64,000 nucleotides of DNA from Anticarsia gemmatalis (taxonomy: Eukaryota > Arthropoda > Insecta > Lepidoptera > Erebidae): contig NC_134765.1 of the NCBI RefSeq assembly GCF_050436995.1, positions 3,251,501 to 3,315,500 of the forward strand, read 5' to 3'. Under the pieces are notes generated by a model. The model did no database searches. It was not told where the DNA came from and was given only the letters and a program-made list of their open reading frames with translations. A program made the translations under genes and the position numbers. Shown piece after piece: positions 11,281-22,555 of the stretch (the first letter of the stretch is position 1; the number at the start of each line of letters is the position of its first letter).

Positions 11281-12137
11281 TTTGACGGAAGATTTCTTTA
11301 GGATTTTTAATACAGACCTTATAAAATAACTTAATTTAAACTTCATAAGGCAGCAAGTAAATGGCAGCATATATCTGTTTAATGACAAATGACTTATGAA
11401 CCCGTCGGTTTAATAAAACATTCGTGATTTGTTAGAAAACTACTTACGAGTATATCAGAATAATTTAATGATAAATTCCTTGCAATATTGTATTATACGA
11501 TTTCTCAGCGATACAAACAGCCCTGAACATTTCACAGGTGCGTCGCTACATGTTTGTTCACAATTTGTTTCACAATATCGTCTGTGAAATCTAAACAATG
11601 CACAATTGTTGCCGTATCTAGGAAACAAACACGATATCTTATTCGTTTCGTGTTTCTATTTGTAGAGCAAAATCATATTTATGAATATTGATTATGCTAA
11701 TTTTACCGGACTTTACTTTGCATAACTTTGGATTCTGTATAAGTACAAGGCGATTTAAGCAGCTGCGAATAATTCATTTTATATACATGAAATAGTAAAC
11801 CCTGAAATTCTTTCCTTTGCTTCGTGACCAACCAATATCATAGTTACTCATGTTGCTTACCTTATTACTATCTTGCACTTTGGAGCACAAAGACACCCGA
11901 ATCAAATACCACCGACAGCTAGCCATCTTAAAAATAACTGCATTGAATGTTAATTAATCTAAAAGTGCAACCGGTAACCGATGGTGGCACCTTAAAATCC
12001 TTAGCTTGTTCGGGTGTATTGTGTCCTGGAATCCATGTGTTTTTTTTATCAGACACATCACAGTATACTTAACAAATAACAGTACAAGTATCCAAACGCG
12101 TGGTTTACACAAATAAAAATAATTATGATTGGATAAC
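11281..12137. other. Non-coding stretch with one odd small open frame
   Basis: No gene is supported. A minus-strand frame of 50 codons (11926 to 11774) begins ATGGCTAGC and has a GTAAGC donor-like site inside it at 11857-11862. It has no recognised motif and could be part of an unrecognised repeat. Confidence 0.4.
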
Positions 12138-12278
12138 TTACTCTCATTCCAACCTAAGCAGAGCTTTAGCCAGCCCGTGACTACGGTCGATGCAGTTCGA
12201 TCGAAACGGGTAAACAAATAAGATGTCCTAACCTTTAATTTTCAATCGCGTTTAAGACCCGTTGCATTATAATATTAT
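12138..12278. mobile_element. MITE copy (family M1)
   Basis: The core CGGTCGATGCAGTTCGATCG and the right terminus at 12233-12273 (CTTTAATTTTCAATCGCG...) match the element at 50451-50590. The left terminal repeat is not clear here, so the copy is probably truncated or fused to another repeat. Confidence 0.55.
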
Positions 12279-13814
12279 AAGCAGAGCTTGTACCTAAGTC
12301 TTGGTATGGCAACGCTAGTTTTAAAATACATCAATCCATCACGTAAGCAAGATGCCTGATCTCTTCCTATCACGATCACAGGTTTGAGGCTGACCCGATA
12401 ACCTCCACGTGGCAGAACCTTGCGAAATACGGTACTTAGGCGTCTGAGTTACTTCGATTGATTACCTTAGCACATGTTTGGACGTACGTGATGTCATTAA
12501 CATGTGTTTGAAGCCTAGTTTTCAAGTAATTGAAGTTAATTTACTTATGAGTATATGAGTTTTAAAATGTCGTGGTAGGATTGTTTAATGAAATTGTATA
12601 AATAAGGCTCATTTTGATGAATTTGTTCTGCGACTAATCGTGATTCTTTCATTAATTATCTTTTATTTCATTCGTCAAAAATTGATTTTTCTTCACTCAA
12701 AGGTTGCTGAAGAACAATGTGGAAGTCAACGGAAATTAAATGTTTTCCTAATAATATTTTAAATACAAAGAAATCTAATAATATTTTATCAATCAGCAGC
12801 ATCTCTATTATCGCCCGTTTTATATTTAAATAGTCTAGTCGCGAAACTATAAATCTTTTTTTTTTATGAGAATGGAATCAAAATCTTCTTACCCAGTTTT
12901 CCATTGATATTTCACACCTACGTGTGTCTAGACTAAACATCACAACAAATAAGTACATTACATAAAAACCTGTTAAAAATCTAGTCGTGTCTCAAATGTT
13001 TAACTTAGATTATTCGCATATTACTGCTAAGTGTGTTACGCTAATGTACGAATGCACTCGAAGAGTCGTTTTGACGTCATCAATATAAAAAAAGGTTTCA
13101 AATGACAGGCTTTTTTACATATACTTAAAAAAGATAGATTTTGTGAACAGTAAAATTGTTGACTATTTTACTGTTCATAGATTAATTGGTTCATAAGAAC
13201 TAGTTAAACCTGCAAATTTACAAAAAAGTCTGTGATTTTGGCGTAATTAAATTATGATGAACGATAGTTTGTAGAATCTCGACAACATACACTAAAGTAT
13301 TATGGAGATGGTTAATCGAATAAACAAAAAAAAAAAATGCCATTGAAAATAATCCTAAATCAGTATAAAGTTCTTCTTCTTTTTCTTAAATCATTTGCTA
13401 TAATTAGGGCATAGCAAATAAGCATCTACTGGTATGTATCACGCCTCGTAAAGGTATGTATATGTGTGTGTCCTAAGATGCGCTAAGTATGTAGTCAGTC
13501 ATTTATACTTATAGTCAGTCTATCATAAAATAACATATAATGGCCTCTCAAGGCCGGTGATACCTGTGAATTTGAAGTAAGACTGTTTGCTGAATGTAAT
13601 TTAATCTCAGATACGGACTTAACGGGTCTATTGTAGTTTTTGTACAGAATACTGTTAGTTGGTTGGTTTCAGGGTAATTTAAAAATATTTAACTTAGATT
13701 TAAAAGATTATTTACTTTGAAGATTTAAAAACTGTTGCTAGTTTTTTCTGAAGTTTGATGGTTTTATTAGAAACAACGTTTTAACTTTTTATCGCTGATA
13801 TTACTTACATTATA
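12279..13814. other. Non-coding stretch with one short hairpin
   Basis: No gene is seen. A 13-bp inverted repeat occurs at 13144-13156 / 13165-13177 (TGAACAGTAAAAT). A CRE-like octamer TGACGTCA is at 13072-13079. Confidence 0.5.
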
Positions 13815-13932
13815 ATAATATCACACCTTTTTCCTAAAGGGGTAGGCAGGGAACGCCACTGGGATCTAAAATCTTTGCAAATTTCCCATGCCTTATTCTG
13901 ATCCAAACATCTTGTCATACAGGACCGATATT
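13815..13932 (-). mobile_element. Retroelement 3' tail (family T)
   Basis: The minus strand reads ACAAGATGTTTGG, then GGCATGGGAAATTTGCAAAG, then a degenerate CTACCCCTTTAGGAAAAAGG. Other copies (22388, 22738, 32752, 39464, 39617, 60790) share the pattern GATGTGAATGAGGCAAGG … TTTGGTCTCTGCCTACCCC and often end in (TATG)n. In the best copies one frame reads DVNEAREICKDRTK, which suggests the C-terminal end of a non-LTR retrotransposon ORF followed by a microsatellite tail. Confidence 0.55.
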
Positions 13933-14198
13933 ATGTATTGAAAAAAGATTTTTTACTAAATAATGGAAGATATCTTAAAATACGTTCATATCCTAATGTC
14001 GAACTATAATTTCAAACCTTTTAAAAAAACATGTCAAAGTTAACCAAAAGCCATCCATCCTAAACATCATAATCATGGCGACACATCAAAATATGTCCCC
14101 CTAGAATTTAAACACAATACGCAGCAACACCTACTGTCAAATGTACCTTACACTTTAATAAACAACAATAGGGGCCGAAGAAATGAACACATATATCG

Positions 14199-14335
14199 TA
14201 AGGCTTGCTACACATATATTCGGTTCGGCTTTACTCGGCTTAGCTGGGCGGGAAAGCCGAATATATGTAGATGAATGTTCGGGAAGAAACGTCGCTCGGC
14301 ATCGCCAGGTTCGAATTTTTAAACCGAATTGTTAC
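14199..14335. mobile_element. MITE-like element (family M2)
   Basis: The start AAGGCTTGCTACACATATAT and the internal inverted pair ACATATATTCGG / CCGAATATATGT (14211-14270) match copies at 46210-46387 and, as a single end, 15752-15851. The 46210 copy has both ends (GCTTGCTACACACATATTCG … CCAAATATGTGTATCAAGCC) and shows the full design. Confidence 0.65.
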
Positions 14336-14393
14336 TTTACTAAAGAATTACTGATCGGCATAAGCCAAAAAAGTGCAGTAATTGCTTCGGTAT

Positions 14394-14518
14394 ATTCCCG
14401 GTTGTCCCCTCTAACACTGTAACACCGGGGTGACAACTGGGAATTTTCTTCTTACGTTTATTCAGTTTTATTATATTTTCGTTCTCGGGCGACAGTTTTA
14501 GAGGGGACAACTGGGAAT
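14394..14518. mobile_element. MITE with 27-bp terminal inverted repeats (family M3)
   Basis: ATTCCCGGTTGTCCCCTCTA at 14394 is complemented near-perfectly at 14492-14518 (TAGAGGGGACAACTGGGAAT). A third, partial copy of the motif (TGACAACTGGGAATTTTC) lies inside at 14431. The unit is 125 bp and non-coding. It abuts the M2 copy, so the two elements are clustered. Confidence 0.8.
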
Positions 14519-15069
14519 TCAAATTCAAAAATTCAATTCAAAATTGTTCATTTCGGTAACAATATTCATACAATAAGATTGTGATTGGAGCCTTTTTTTA
14601 AGCAGAAAATTGCCTGTAGTAGAAGATTCCGCTCTTCCATAACTGTTTTACAATTCAAAATTAATACGTTCAATGAAAACATGATCTAGAAATTAAAGGA
14701 GAATGGGCAAAATAGTATGGAGCCTGGGCGATCCGCGGCCAAACTTTATTTTGGTATTTTTTAATGTAGTTTGGTCCTATAATTACTGTGTAGAAGTTTT
14801 ATTGCCGCGACGCACTTATATGACGAATAAAATACATTTTTGTATTTGAGCACTTTTAATAGTATAAAACATATTTTGGCTTATATTCGGAGATTAAATA
14901 AAAAGTACTATTTCTTATATTGCATACAAATATAGACATTATTAATATTCGAACTATCATAACAAGTAAATATATAAATATCGTAAGAAGTAAACATCTT
15001 GCTCTTCTATAACATATTCACTGAGACGACTTATCTGTTGTTCATGATCTTCTTCTTATTAGAAGAAGC

Positions 15070-15350
15070 CTGTCTTGAATGCTCAGCTCAATAACGAGGC
15101 GTTCATAGCCAGTTGCGCTCACTGGTCGGTATACGATCTGTGGGTTAAGCAGCGTTGGCGCGGTCATTCTATAGATGGGTGACCGCATAGTGGTATTTGA
15201 ACTGAGCGTCTCTGTGCTTCGGAGGGCACGTAAAATGTCGGTCCCGTTTGTTGTCAACTAAGATAACAGTCGTTAAGCCATGTTAAAGGCCTTTCGGGTG
15301 GCTTGAACAACTTTGACACTAGGTTAACCATATAATAGATAGATAGATAG
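15070..15350 (+). repeat. 5S rRNA-derived SINE (SINE3-like)
   Basis: The head carries TTAAGCAGCGTTGGCGCGGT (15145-15164) and GATGGGTGACCGC (15174-15186). These match the A-box/intermediate region and the C box of arthropod 5S rRNA genes at the right spacing (compare TTAAGCAGCGT…GGCGCGGTTAGTAC…GATGGGxGACCGC). The rest does not match 5S and cannot fold as the complete rRNA, so this is not a 5S gene. The 3' body reads AAAGGCCTTTCGGGTGGCTT … GACACTAGGTTAACCA and ends in (GATA)n at 15336-15350. Tail-only copies lie at 18782-18860 (minus) and 55438-55518 (plus). Transcription by RNA polymerase III from the 5S-type internal promoter is inferred. Confidence 0.8.
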
Positions 15351-15751
15351 CATACTAACTACGAGCTTACTTCACTTCACACATCATCATCATCTTCTGA
15401 CAGATTAGTAAAATCGTCGAAAAAAGGCTGATCGCCGGTGATACGTTGGAATGCTGCTCTTTGTCTATTCATATTGTTACGGTTGTTGTTTATAAGAAGA
15501 TGTAACGTTATTACACAACGTTCAATGCATTACAGACACGAAATAATCGTTATTATGTTCTATGAAATTCTATTATATTTACATGTAAATATATTGTTAC
15601 CTAAAAGGATTGCAACGAAACGTTCTTAGTAAAAGTTGTTCCTAGTTATCATTACTTTAATTTGACACTACTTTCATTAATGGCCGCCGACCGCCCAGAA
15701 GTGCCCATTCTCCTTTGTCACTAGGTACGTGCATGAGTCTGTGTTTGTTCA

Positions 15752-15851
15752 TGTACACGCGGGAATATACCATTGATTCGAGTCAGTTTTGTCTTTCGAT
15801 AAAATTCCCGACCTGAACGTGCCGAATCGAATATGTGTGTAACAAGCCTTA
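15752..15851. mobile_element. MITE-like element, one end only (family M2)
   Basis: GCCGAATCGAATATGTGTGT AACAAGCCTTA at 15821-15851 is the right terminus of the family at 14199 and 46210. The left terminus is missing or too diverged. Confidence 0.5.
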
Positions 15852-15914
15852 TTGTCATATAACGCGGTCGCACCCACGGGCGTGCCGCTATCCATCCGTC
15901 GGACAATATGACAA

Positions 15915-15990
15915 GAGAAACCTCAAAGCGGAATCGAACCCAACACCTCGATAAATAATATGTGCAATCATAATTCATTGACCGTACATC
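15915..15990 (-). repeat. tRNA-like SINE fragment
   Basis: The minus strand has GGGTTCGATTCCGC, a good B box, inside an otherwise short and diverged tRNA-like piece. A small inverted pair (TTGTCATAT at 15853, ATATGACAA at 15906) sits just before it. Confidence 0.4.
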
Positions 15991-16160
15991 GTTTGTGGTC
16001 GCGGGTTGATAAGTTGAGTAGATGACTTGTTTTTGTTATTGCCATTGGGAAATATAGTTCGCAGGTGTAACATTGTATTTCACTTATACGAGCACGAAAT
16101 TTGGGAATGTTGTACTTATTGATTTTCTATTCCCAATTGTAGTCTTGTAAAACTGCACTG

Positions 16161-16273
16161 ACCCCCGGTTTCTGAGGTACATTAAGCGGTAGGTTATCTT
16201 TAAAAATAACTCATATTAAAAAAACGCTATTGAATAGACAAACTACCGCTAAATGTACTTAGAAGCCGGGGGT
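16161..16273. mobile_element. Short MITE with 30-bp terminal inverted repeats (family M4)
   Basis: ACCCCCGGTTTCTGAGGTAC at 16161 is matched in reverse complement by the end (GTACTTAGAAGCCGGGGGT to 16273). The arms continue through ATTAAGCGGTAG / CTACCGCTAAAT. The 113-bp unit is AT-rich in the middle and non-coding. The arrangement is common in moth genomes. Confidence 0.85.
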
Positions 16274-17760
16274 AAGCCAGATTGGTGGCCTTAAAACCTA
16301 ACTATCTCCCAATTTGTTAGAACACTGATAGCCTGGATTTTGGCTAGGGGATTATACTACACTTGTTTTTTAATATCGGAAAGCCAAAACAAAATGTTGC
16401 CTCTTTTATATATAAAAACAAATGCTAAGCTACTTCAATCCGCTTCTTTTTTGTAGTACTCAAAATTTAGTCATATGATTATTATAAGTAGGTAGTACAT
16501 GCCATTTGCAAACATTGCACAACTGATTTGCGTCAATTAAACTTTAATATTGACATCATTCATGTTATTTCCTTATTCCTAGATTTGGTTACACTGTACC
16601 TAGTATCCAAGCTTTAAATGCACGAAACAAGTGCTGTGTGAAATAATATAGGTAGCTTATATATTATATGTTACCCAAAAGTTTTACTGGGAATTGTTCA
16701 AATGCTAATGGGAAAATTCCCGTTAACATTTCTAGGAAACGAATATGGATTTTGATAATTAATCTTTGCTGTATTAGTCAACTTTAAAACCCGTGAAAGG
16801 GCAAAGCAAAAGTGAAACTCTTTGACTTCATTTTCACCATAATTTCCTTCCACAATTATTTTTCATTCATTGAATTACTGAGAAGTTTAATGTATTTATG
16901 TAAATGTTATAGCGGCAATCTTTGTTATTAGATATACAAGCAGACAAATCACAAGCTTAAAGCCATTAATAAAATCACTTATTTCCTGAATTTTCCCATT
17001 ACTAAACAACAATTCCTCGATAACCCTAGAGTGTGCGATGATTGATAATAGCCGTCGACTTCACAGTTCAAACGTCGATAGTACCGTACAATCTTACGTA
17101 ACAACTGATTATGCACCTATTGTTACATTGTAATACAACTATCATTGCAACAATGATGTTTTCCGGTACATTTAGATAATACACGAAGTGTAATCATGTT
17201 TAGGGTGTTTTAGGAAAATTGTGAAATCTTTGAAGTTTCTAATACATGATCGTCTTGCAGTTGTTCCTTTCGAATCTTATGATCTTTATTGTTTATGTCA
17301 TATTTTGTTCAAATCCTTCCAGTTTTAGATTCATTTATTGATTATTTTTTTAATTTAATTACTAAGAAAGCATACGAAAATTGCCCATTTAGGTTTTAAT
17401 ATTCATAGTGTTGCAAGGTAAAACTTATTCTAATAAATAAAAAGTGGAAAGTTTTTAAGCTTAGCTAATAAACATTATCCCTTCTCCTATCCCTTAAAAG
17501 GCGAAATGTGCGGCCTAAATACACTGTCTTTTAGTACCCCTTACCAAAAGATAAAAATCAGTCACATTACAATAAATAAAGTACAAATCGACTCAAAATT
17601 ACGATCACTGGGAAAATACCTACACGAAATTCCCATTGAAATTTGTGATTATATACCTTAAAAGTGCATTACTATCTAATTGAATATTCATTATGAATGT
17701 CCATTGGTAAGCCCACGTGGCTTGCGCAATGAGACTGTAAGAGATCCTATCACACAATAA
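16274..17760. other. Non-coding stretch
   Basis: No gene, RNA or repeat was recognised. Confidence 0.5.
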
Positions 17761-17769
17761 CAATAATTA

Positions 17770-17847
17770 CTTTTATTGTTTCAGGTATGTGGCAATCGAT
17801 CTGTTTTGGTTTTTGGGTGGCGCCCATGGATTCGTTTTTGGATAAAG
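17770..17847 (+). other. Candidate ratchet splice site or 63-nt cassette exon
   Basis: A pyrimidine-rich tract (TTACTTTTATTGTTTCAG) ends at 17784 and is followed directly by GTATGT. Acceptor and donor thus abut, as at recursive-splicing ratchet points in long insect introns. Alternatively 17785-17847 is an exon using a weaker donor (AAAG|GTTTGT). One frame is then open and begins with a methionine at 17787, MWQSICFGFWVAPMDSFLDK, ending one base into a codon. That phase is completed by the GT that starts the candidate at 48936. The peptide was not recognised. The site is not in a known repeat. Both readings predict a plus-strand host gene. Confidence 0.4.
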
Positions 17848-18139
17848 GTTTGTGTACAATGTTTTATCTGTATCGGTTACACCATGAGTATTTGCGTAAC
17901 TACTACTTATGGTAAATCAATAATCTGATTTTATCAAAACTTGAATATGTTAAACTGTGTCGTTAATAGTGACACTAAAGTATACAAAACATGGATAAAC
18001 TAATCCGCGATTTGTCTACTAAACGTATCATGAAAGTCTGATAAATAATTATAATCAATATGTAGGGTATTTTTACAAGCAGATACTAAACGTGCAATAC
18101 TTTTTAGTTACTTTTTTAATCAACCCGTTGTTTTACTTA

Positions 18140-18300
18140 CCCATCTATGACGTCCCACTGCTGGGCAAGAAGTTCATCCCAAACGAGGGCTGGGGTTAGG
18201 CCTTTAGTTCGCCAAGCTTGCCGAGTGCGGGTTGGGGACTTGGATCAATAAATGTGTTAAACTAATTTTAGGCATGTAAGGTTTCATAATGACGTTTTCC
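18140..18300 (-). mobile_element. Non-LTR retrotransposon 3' tail (family R)
   Basis: The reverse complement contains CCCAACCCGCACTCGGCAAG, GGCCTAACCCCAGCCCTCG and GCCCAGCAGTGGGACGTCAT, and continues upstream with GAAACCTTACATGCCTAAAA as in the 9615 copy. Confidence 0.65.
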
Positions 18301-18781
18301 ATTACCAATAATTGATTAATCAAACCTTACAAACATTAAAATATATATTTAAACATCATAAACACAAGTGAAACTGCAAGACACAGTAGTATTATTACTC
18401 TAATAACAAACTACCGGCATTTCACTTGACTGAGATTGGACATTTTAATTTAAACCAGTATATATGTTCGCTAATTACCACTATGTAGTTTTAATCAAAC
18501 TACACTAATCAATTAAACTCTACAACTAAATTAATTGTTAAATATCGCTTACTTAATTGTCAATCATTTAACGGATGTGTAATATTAAGACGTTTAAAAC
18601 CTTTCTCTTGTAAATCCGCGACATCCGTAATGAATGGACATCCGGACTTCAGATCCGGATTTAATTCTCAGTTCCGGGCTATATCCGGTCCTTTCTTTTG
18701 TTTGTTTTGTAATACTATTAATGATTGTGATCTTGATTGCTAATAATTTTTTGAAACTAGTTTTTTTAATTAAGTTTGTAT

Positions 18782-18860
18782 TCTATCTATCTATCGTATG
18801 GTTAGTGGTCAACCTAGTGTCAAAGGTGTTCAAGCCGCCCGAAGGCCTTTGACGTGGCTG
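18782..18860 (-). repeat. Tail of the 5S-type SINE, 5'-truncated
   Basis: The minus strand reads CCACGTCAAAGGCCTTCGGG … GACACTAGGTTGACCACTAA, ending in (GATA)n. It matches the 3' half of the element at 15070-15350; the 5S-like head is absent. Confidence 0.75.
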
Positions 18861-19934
18861 ATTTTTGTATTGATTCTGTGGGATCCAAAACCACAATCAT
18901 CAATTACAGGTGCAATTTGGCTGTTTGAATAAGACTCATAACTCTGACTAACAGACTCAGAATGAAACAGAGATTCGCTTTCGGCTGCAGCCTTTTGCCT
19001 ATCTCGAAATGTTCATCATATTATTGTGCCTTTACACTTTAATGAAGTTTATTATTTGTCAAAATAGATTATCCATGACTTACTATAAATCTGTTTTATG
19101 CGACAAAATATTGGTGATATTCTTTAACAATATACGTCATTAGTCAACATATAAACGCTGAAAACCCATTGTAAAGGTTTTTCTACGCCTGGCAGTAGAC
19201 GCTACAAAAACCCATAGTATATACAGTCTTACATATATCCTATAGAATTTACTTCTATGTTTTTCACATAAAAAACAGTAACAGCAACCCAAAACAACAA
19301 AATAAAGTGAAACCGAACAGAGGTATACTAATGACAGCCGTACAATGTACTACTATAGTTAATGTTTATCGATAGTGAGCGTAGATAGCGAAACGATCGC
19401 TCTACATAGATAGCCGCTCTTAATTTGTAGGGCACGATTATAGTAAGTAGGTATTGTTTGATAAAGATCTAATTATGATGCTGATTGTCGAAAGGGCTTG
19501 TGAAAAATATCGTGAGGTATGGAACAAGGGTCCTTGTATAAATAAATTTGGCAATAGGAAAAGTATTAAGGTTGTCCTCTAATAAAGGTCGATTAAAGAT
19601 TGCTCTAATAAATATTGAAAATATGGAAGATTTTCTAAGTTCTTTAAGCCTGAAAGCTTTTGATGTGACATCATATTATCGATCTCTTTCGCTCGCACTT
19701 ACACATTGTCACATTTCTACAATTATTTTGTTTACGACGTAGTGCGCACATTTGGAATGGTCCAAATATAGTCACTACCTAGCAAGTAATATGCCAGTTC
19801 TATATTTCCATTCATAGCTTAAAACAACACAACTAAAACCTAACTTTACCGGAACAGGGAACTTTGCGCAATAATAATAAGTTGTCTATCCAAATGAGTA
19901 TACAAAGCGATTCGAATAAGCAAACAGCTGAGTC
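18861..19934. other. Non-coding stretch
   Basis: No supported feature. A small imperfect inverted motif (GAGCG…CGCTC) lies near 19377-19404. Confidence 0.5.
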
Positions 19935-20045
19935 GGTACCGGTCGGGAACCGAACTTGTGTTTATGCGCCGCTTTTATCGCCGGACGTATGCGCCCTAAT
20001 GCATGTAATTATGTGGCCTAAGGCAGAAGCGAAGCGGATGTTGAT
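19935..20045 (-). repeat. tRNA-derived SINE fragment (family C)
   Basis: The minus strand has CGGTTCCCGACCGG (a degenerate B box) downstream of CGCTTCTGCCTTAGGCCACA. The piece at 51640-51740 has the same order of motifs (GAAGCGAAGC-type segment, tRNA-like box), which suggests one family. Divergence is high. Confidence 0.4.
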
Positions 20046-20392
20046 GGTATAAAATTTACTTTTGCTGCAGACTGGAGACTTTCTAATGTATATGGACTGA
20101 TTTGATGTTAAATATATTTCATAATATTATTTTAAGAAGTCGTCTCTGCTTAATTAACTACTGTTAGTATTGTGGCCTTATAATACTCAATCGTTTCTAA
20201 ACCTTTCGTGTAGAATTCTTTACATTTGAAATGAAGTGACTGTCCTGTTTAAATATTGGGTTTATTCTACTTCTGAGTTTAATCTTAAAATACTAGTTTA
20301 AATTTCAATACAGATACTTTAAACATTGTATGTATTAGGTTTATCTATTTATTTCTGCGTAGTCTTGCATTAACAAATCTTGTATAATCCAC

Positions 20393-20480
20393 TGTGACCA
20401 GGCGGTAGTGTATGCATCTGACGATTATGAGGTTGACTCCCGGGTTGCTCAAAGAGCTAGTTGCTATTTAAATTTCACTA
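20393..20480 (+). repeat. tRNA-derived SINE (family A)
   Basis: TGACCAGGCGGTAGTGTATG followed by GAGGTTGACTCCCGGGTTGC gives A-box- and B-box-like motifs at tRNA-like spacing. It matches the minus-strand copy at 7160-7240. Confidence 0.55.
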
Positions 20481-20565
20481 AGAACATCGTGATATTAGAA
20501 TAAAAGCATTGTACAATAAGATCTTGATCTATCCTTCAAGTTAATCCACCGTTTATTCCCCACAA

Positions 20566-20665
20566 ATCGCTTCATCGCATAACTTGCGTCACATCGGTCA
20601 CGAGTGATCGGCGGCGCGTCGGAGCGTATCGCCCCCGCGACACTGCCGATACAACTACCCGTATT
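20566..20665. other. Short GC- and CpG-rich island
   Basis: GAGTGATCGGCGGCGCGTCG, then GAGCGTATCGCCCCCGCGAC, stands out from AT-rich surroundings. No open frame, tRNA-like box or known repeat is seen. It could be a regulatory element or the remains of an unrecognised repeat. Confidence 0.4.
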
Positions 20666-21860
20666 GTTTCCCTAATTCTAACTAAAACCGTTAAATTGAC
20701 CCCTAGCTACGGAGAAATCTGTAGTAAGAGTGGGTGTTGTAGTACCCGACTATAGAGCAGCAAATTAGTAGAGAGTTTTGTATGCAAGGTTCGTTTGGCG
20801 GAGGTATACAAAATTCTGAATTTAATACTTTAGTGACCCGCAGGCTTATGCTGCTGATGGTGGTCTTTTTGATACAGCTAGGTACTTATTTTTGAAATAC
20901 ACGTAATTATGAATTATTAATCTACTTTAATCGTCCACGCCAAGGCTGTTGGCTAAGTTGTCGGGCTATAGTCTATTGTTGTTTGCTATTGTGTCTTATA
21001 GACTTACAAGATCTCATGTTACTTGAGCATTATCGCAATCTTGTATTATAAACTTTCATTTTCTTGACATTTGGGCAATAGGTTAAAACAGGTCTCAGCG
21101 ACGACTATTTTTATTAGTCTGTGGTTTGTTACTGTACCTAATAAATAAATGAACATTTGCGACATGGCTGATGTCTTATTTCACAGATTTTGTAGTTTTG
21201 GATCTTCGTTAACTGAATGTTACTTCAGAAAAGTTTTGTAGTTTTCGCGGCAAGTTGAAATACACAGACATAGTTACATTAATGAAGTAATAGCCGGGTC
21301 AGTCTTCCTACGCTTTAATTTCCAACGTTTATCATTTAATAGTCAACCGTGAATGGCTACCATTTATTATGTTAAGTTTTATGACACCGTTGAACTTGCA
21401 ACTTTATAGTCAGTTTATTTGACCATGAAAACACCCACGAATCATTTCATTGGAAAGTATAAACCTTTCTATCTGTATGTTAAATGGTTTAGCCATTTTG
21501 GGAAGCCGTTATGTGCTATTCTTCTGTCTTTTGAACTTTTATAGTTAGTTTGAAACGTTATTTATACGTGGGATTGTTGGAAAACGGTTTTTGATAACTG
21601 TTTAGCTAAAACTAATTAGGAAAAGCAGTGTTAAAATCAATAATGAATTGATTAAATAAACGTTGTTGAATGACGCTTTATAATAGTTATTTCTAGAAAT
21701 TAACAAGACTTCAGAAATCCGTACAATATAGCCCATTAAGACACTTCAAGTAATAGAATAACTACCTATAACTCAATCTTTAAATTGTCAAATTTGTCTC
21801 CGAATAACAGGTTTCCCTTTCTTCTGAATGAATAAAAGTGAAATTGGTGATTGATAATAT

Positions 21861-21958
21861 TTAACCCAGTAATGTCCCACTTCTAGGCAAGGGTCTCCTC
21901 CTGCAATGAGGGAGGGCTAAAGCCTTGAGTCGACCACGCTGGCTAACGGCGGACTTTA
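21861..21958 (-). mobile_element. Non-LTR retrotransposon 3' tail (family R), diverged
   Basis: The minus strand contains CCGTTAGCCAGCGTGGTCGA, CCTCATTGCAGGAGGAGACC and CTAGAAGTGGGACATTACTG, in the same order as the 9615 copy. Confidence 0.65.
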
Positions 21959-22261
21959 ATTCATAAAAAAGCAGATAATCATGTGTCTTCTTACAAATAT
22001 TAACGTAACAGCTTTCAAGACCCAATTAAATTCAAACGTCTCTATCGGCAACTTGCCCGTAACGGGATATTTAGCAACAATAGTACCTGTTGCAACGACT
22101 AACACTGCTTACACCCACTTTCGTTCACGGGTCATTTCACACGGAGCGACAACGCCTTGGGCGATTTAAAGGTGGGTTTACACTAGCCAAGCCAAAAACG
22201 AGTGAACGTGGACGGCTAGTTTGTTCATGCTTCTTTCTTCAAAACTCATCAGCCAAATATG

Positions 22262-22384
22262 TTTGTTCCCGATAGTTCTATGAAGAAACTGATTTGTCTT
22301 TACTACCTTAATGGCAAGTAAAAGTATATTATATATCTTCAGCGATTGCTTTAGATATGTATAAAGAAACTGGCCGTAAGACAT
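22262..22384. mobile_element. Partial MITE copy (family M5)
   Basis: GATAGTTCTATGAAGAAACT … TTAGATATGTATAAAGAAAC … TGGCCGTAAG matches the right two-thirds of the element at 51347-51537. It lies inside the larger TIR element. Confidence 0.6.
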
Positions 22385-22387
22385 CAG

Positions 22388-22555
22388 TCAGGTGAGATGC
22401 GTAGTACTTGTAACCGACGGTCCTGTATGACAAGATGTATGGATGTGAATGAGGCAAGGGAAATTTGTAAGGATCGTACCAAATGACGTTCTTTGGTCTC
22501 TCTGCCTACCCATATGGGAAAGAAGTGTGATATATATTATGTATGTATGTATTAC
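22388..22555 (+). mobile_element. Retroelement 3' tail with (TATG)n end (family T)
   Basis: This is one of the clearest copies of the family. From GGTGAGATGCG it runs through GGATGTGAATGAGGCAAGGG and GATCGTACCAAATGACGTTC to TATGTATGTATGTATT. One frame reads CMDVNEAREICKDRTK before breaking, which suggests the C-terminal end of a non-LTR retrotransposon ORF. It is inserted in the TIR element at 22168-22623. Confidence 0.65.

Noticed and set aside
14183..14422. Open frame of 79 codons
   Set aside because: It spans two MITEs (families M2 and M3).
15140..15190. A genuine 5S rRNA gene
   Set aside because: Only the internal promoter region resembles 5S; both ends differ and a SINE tail follows.
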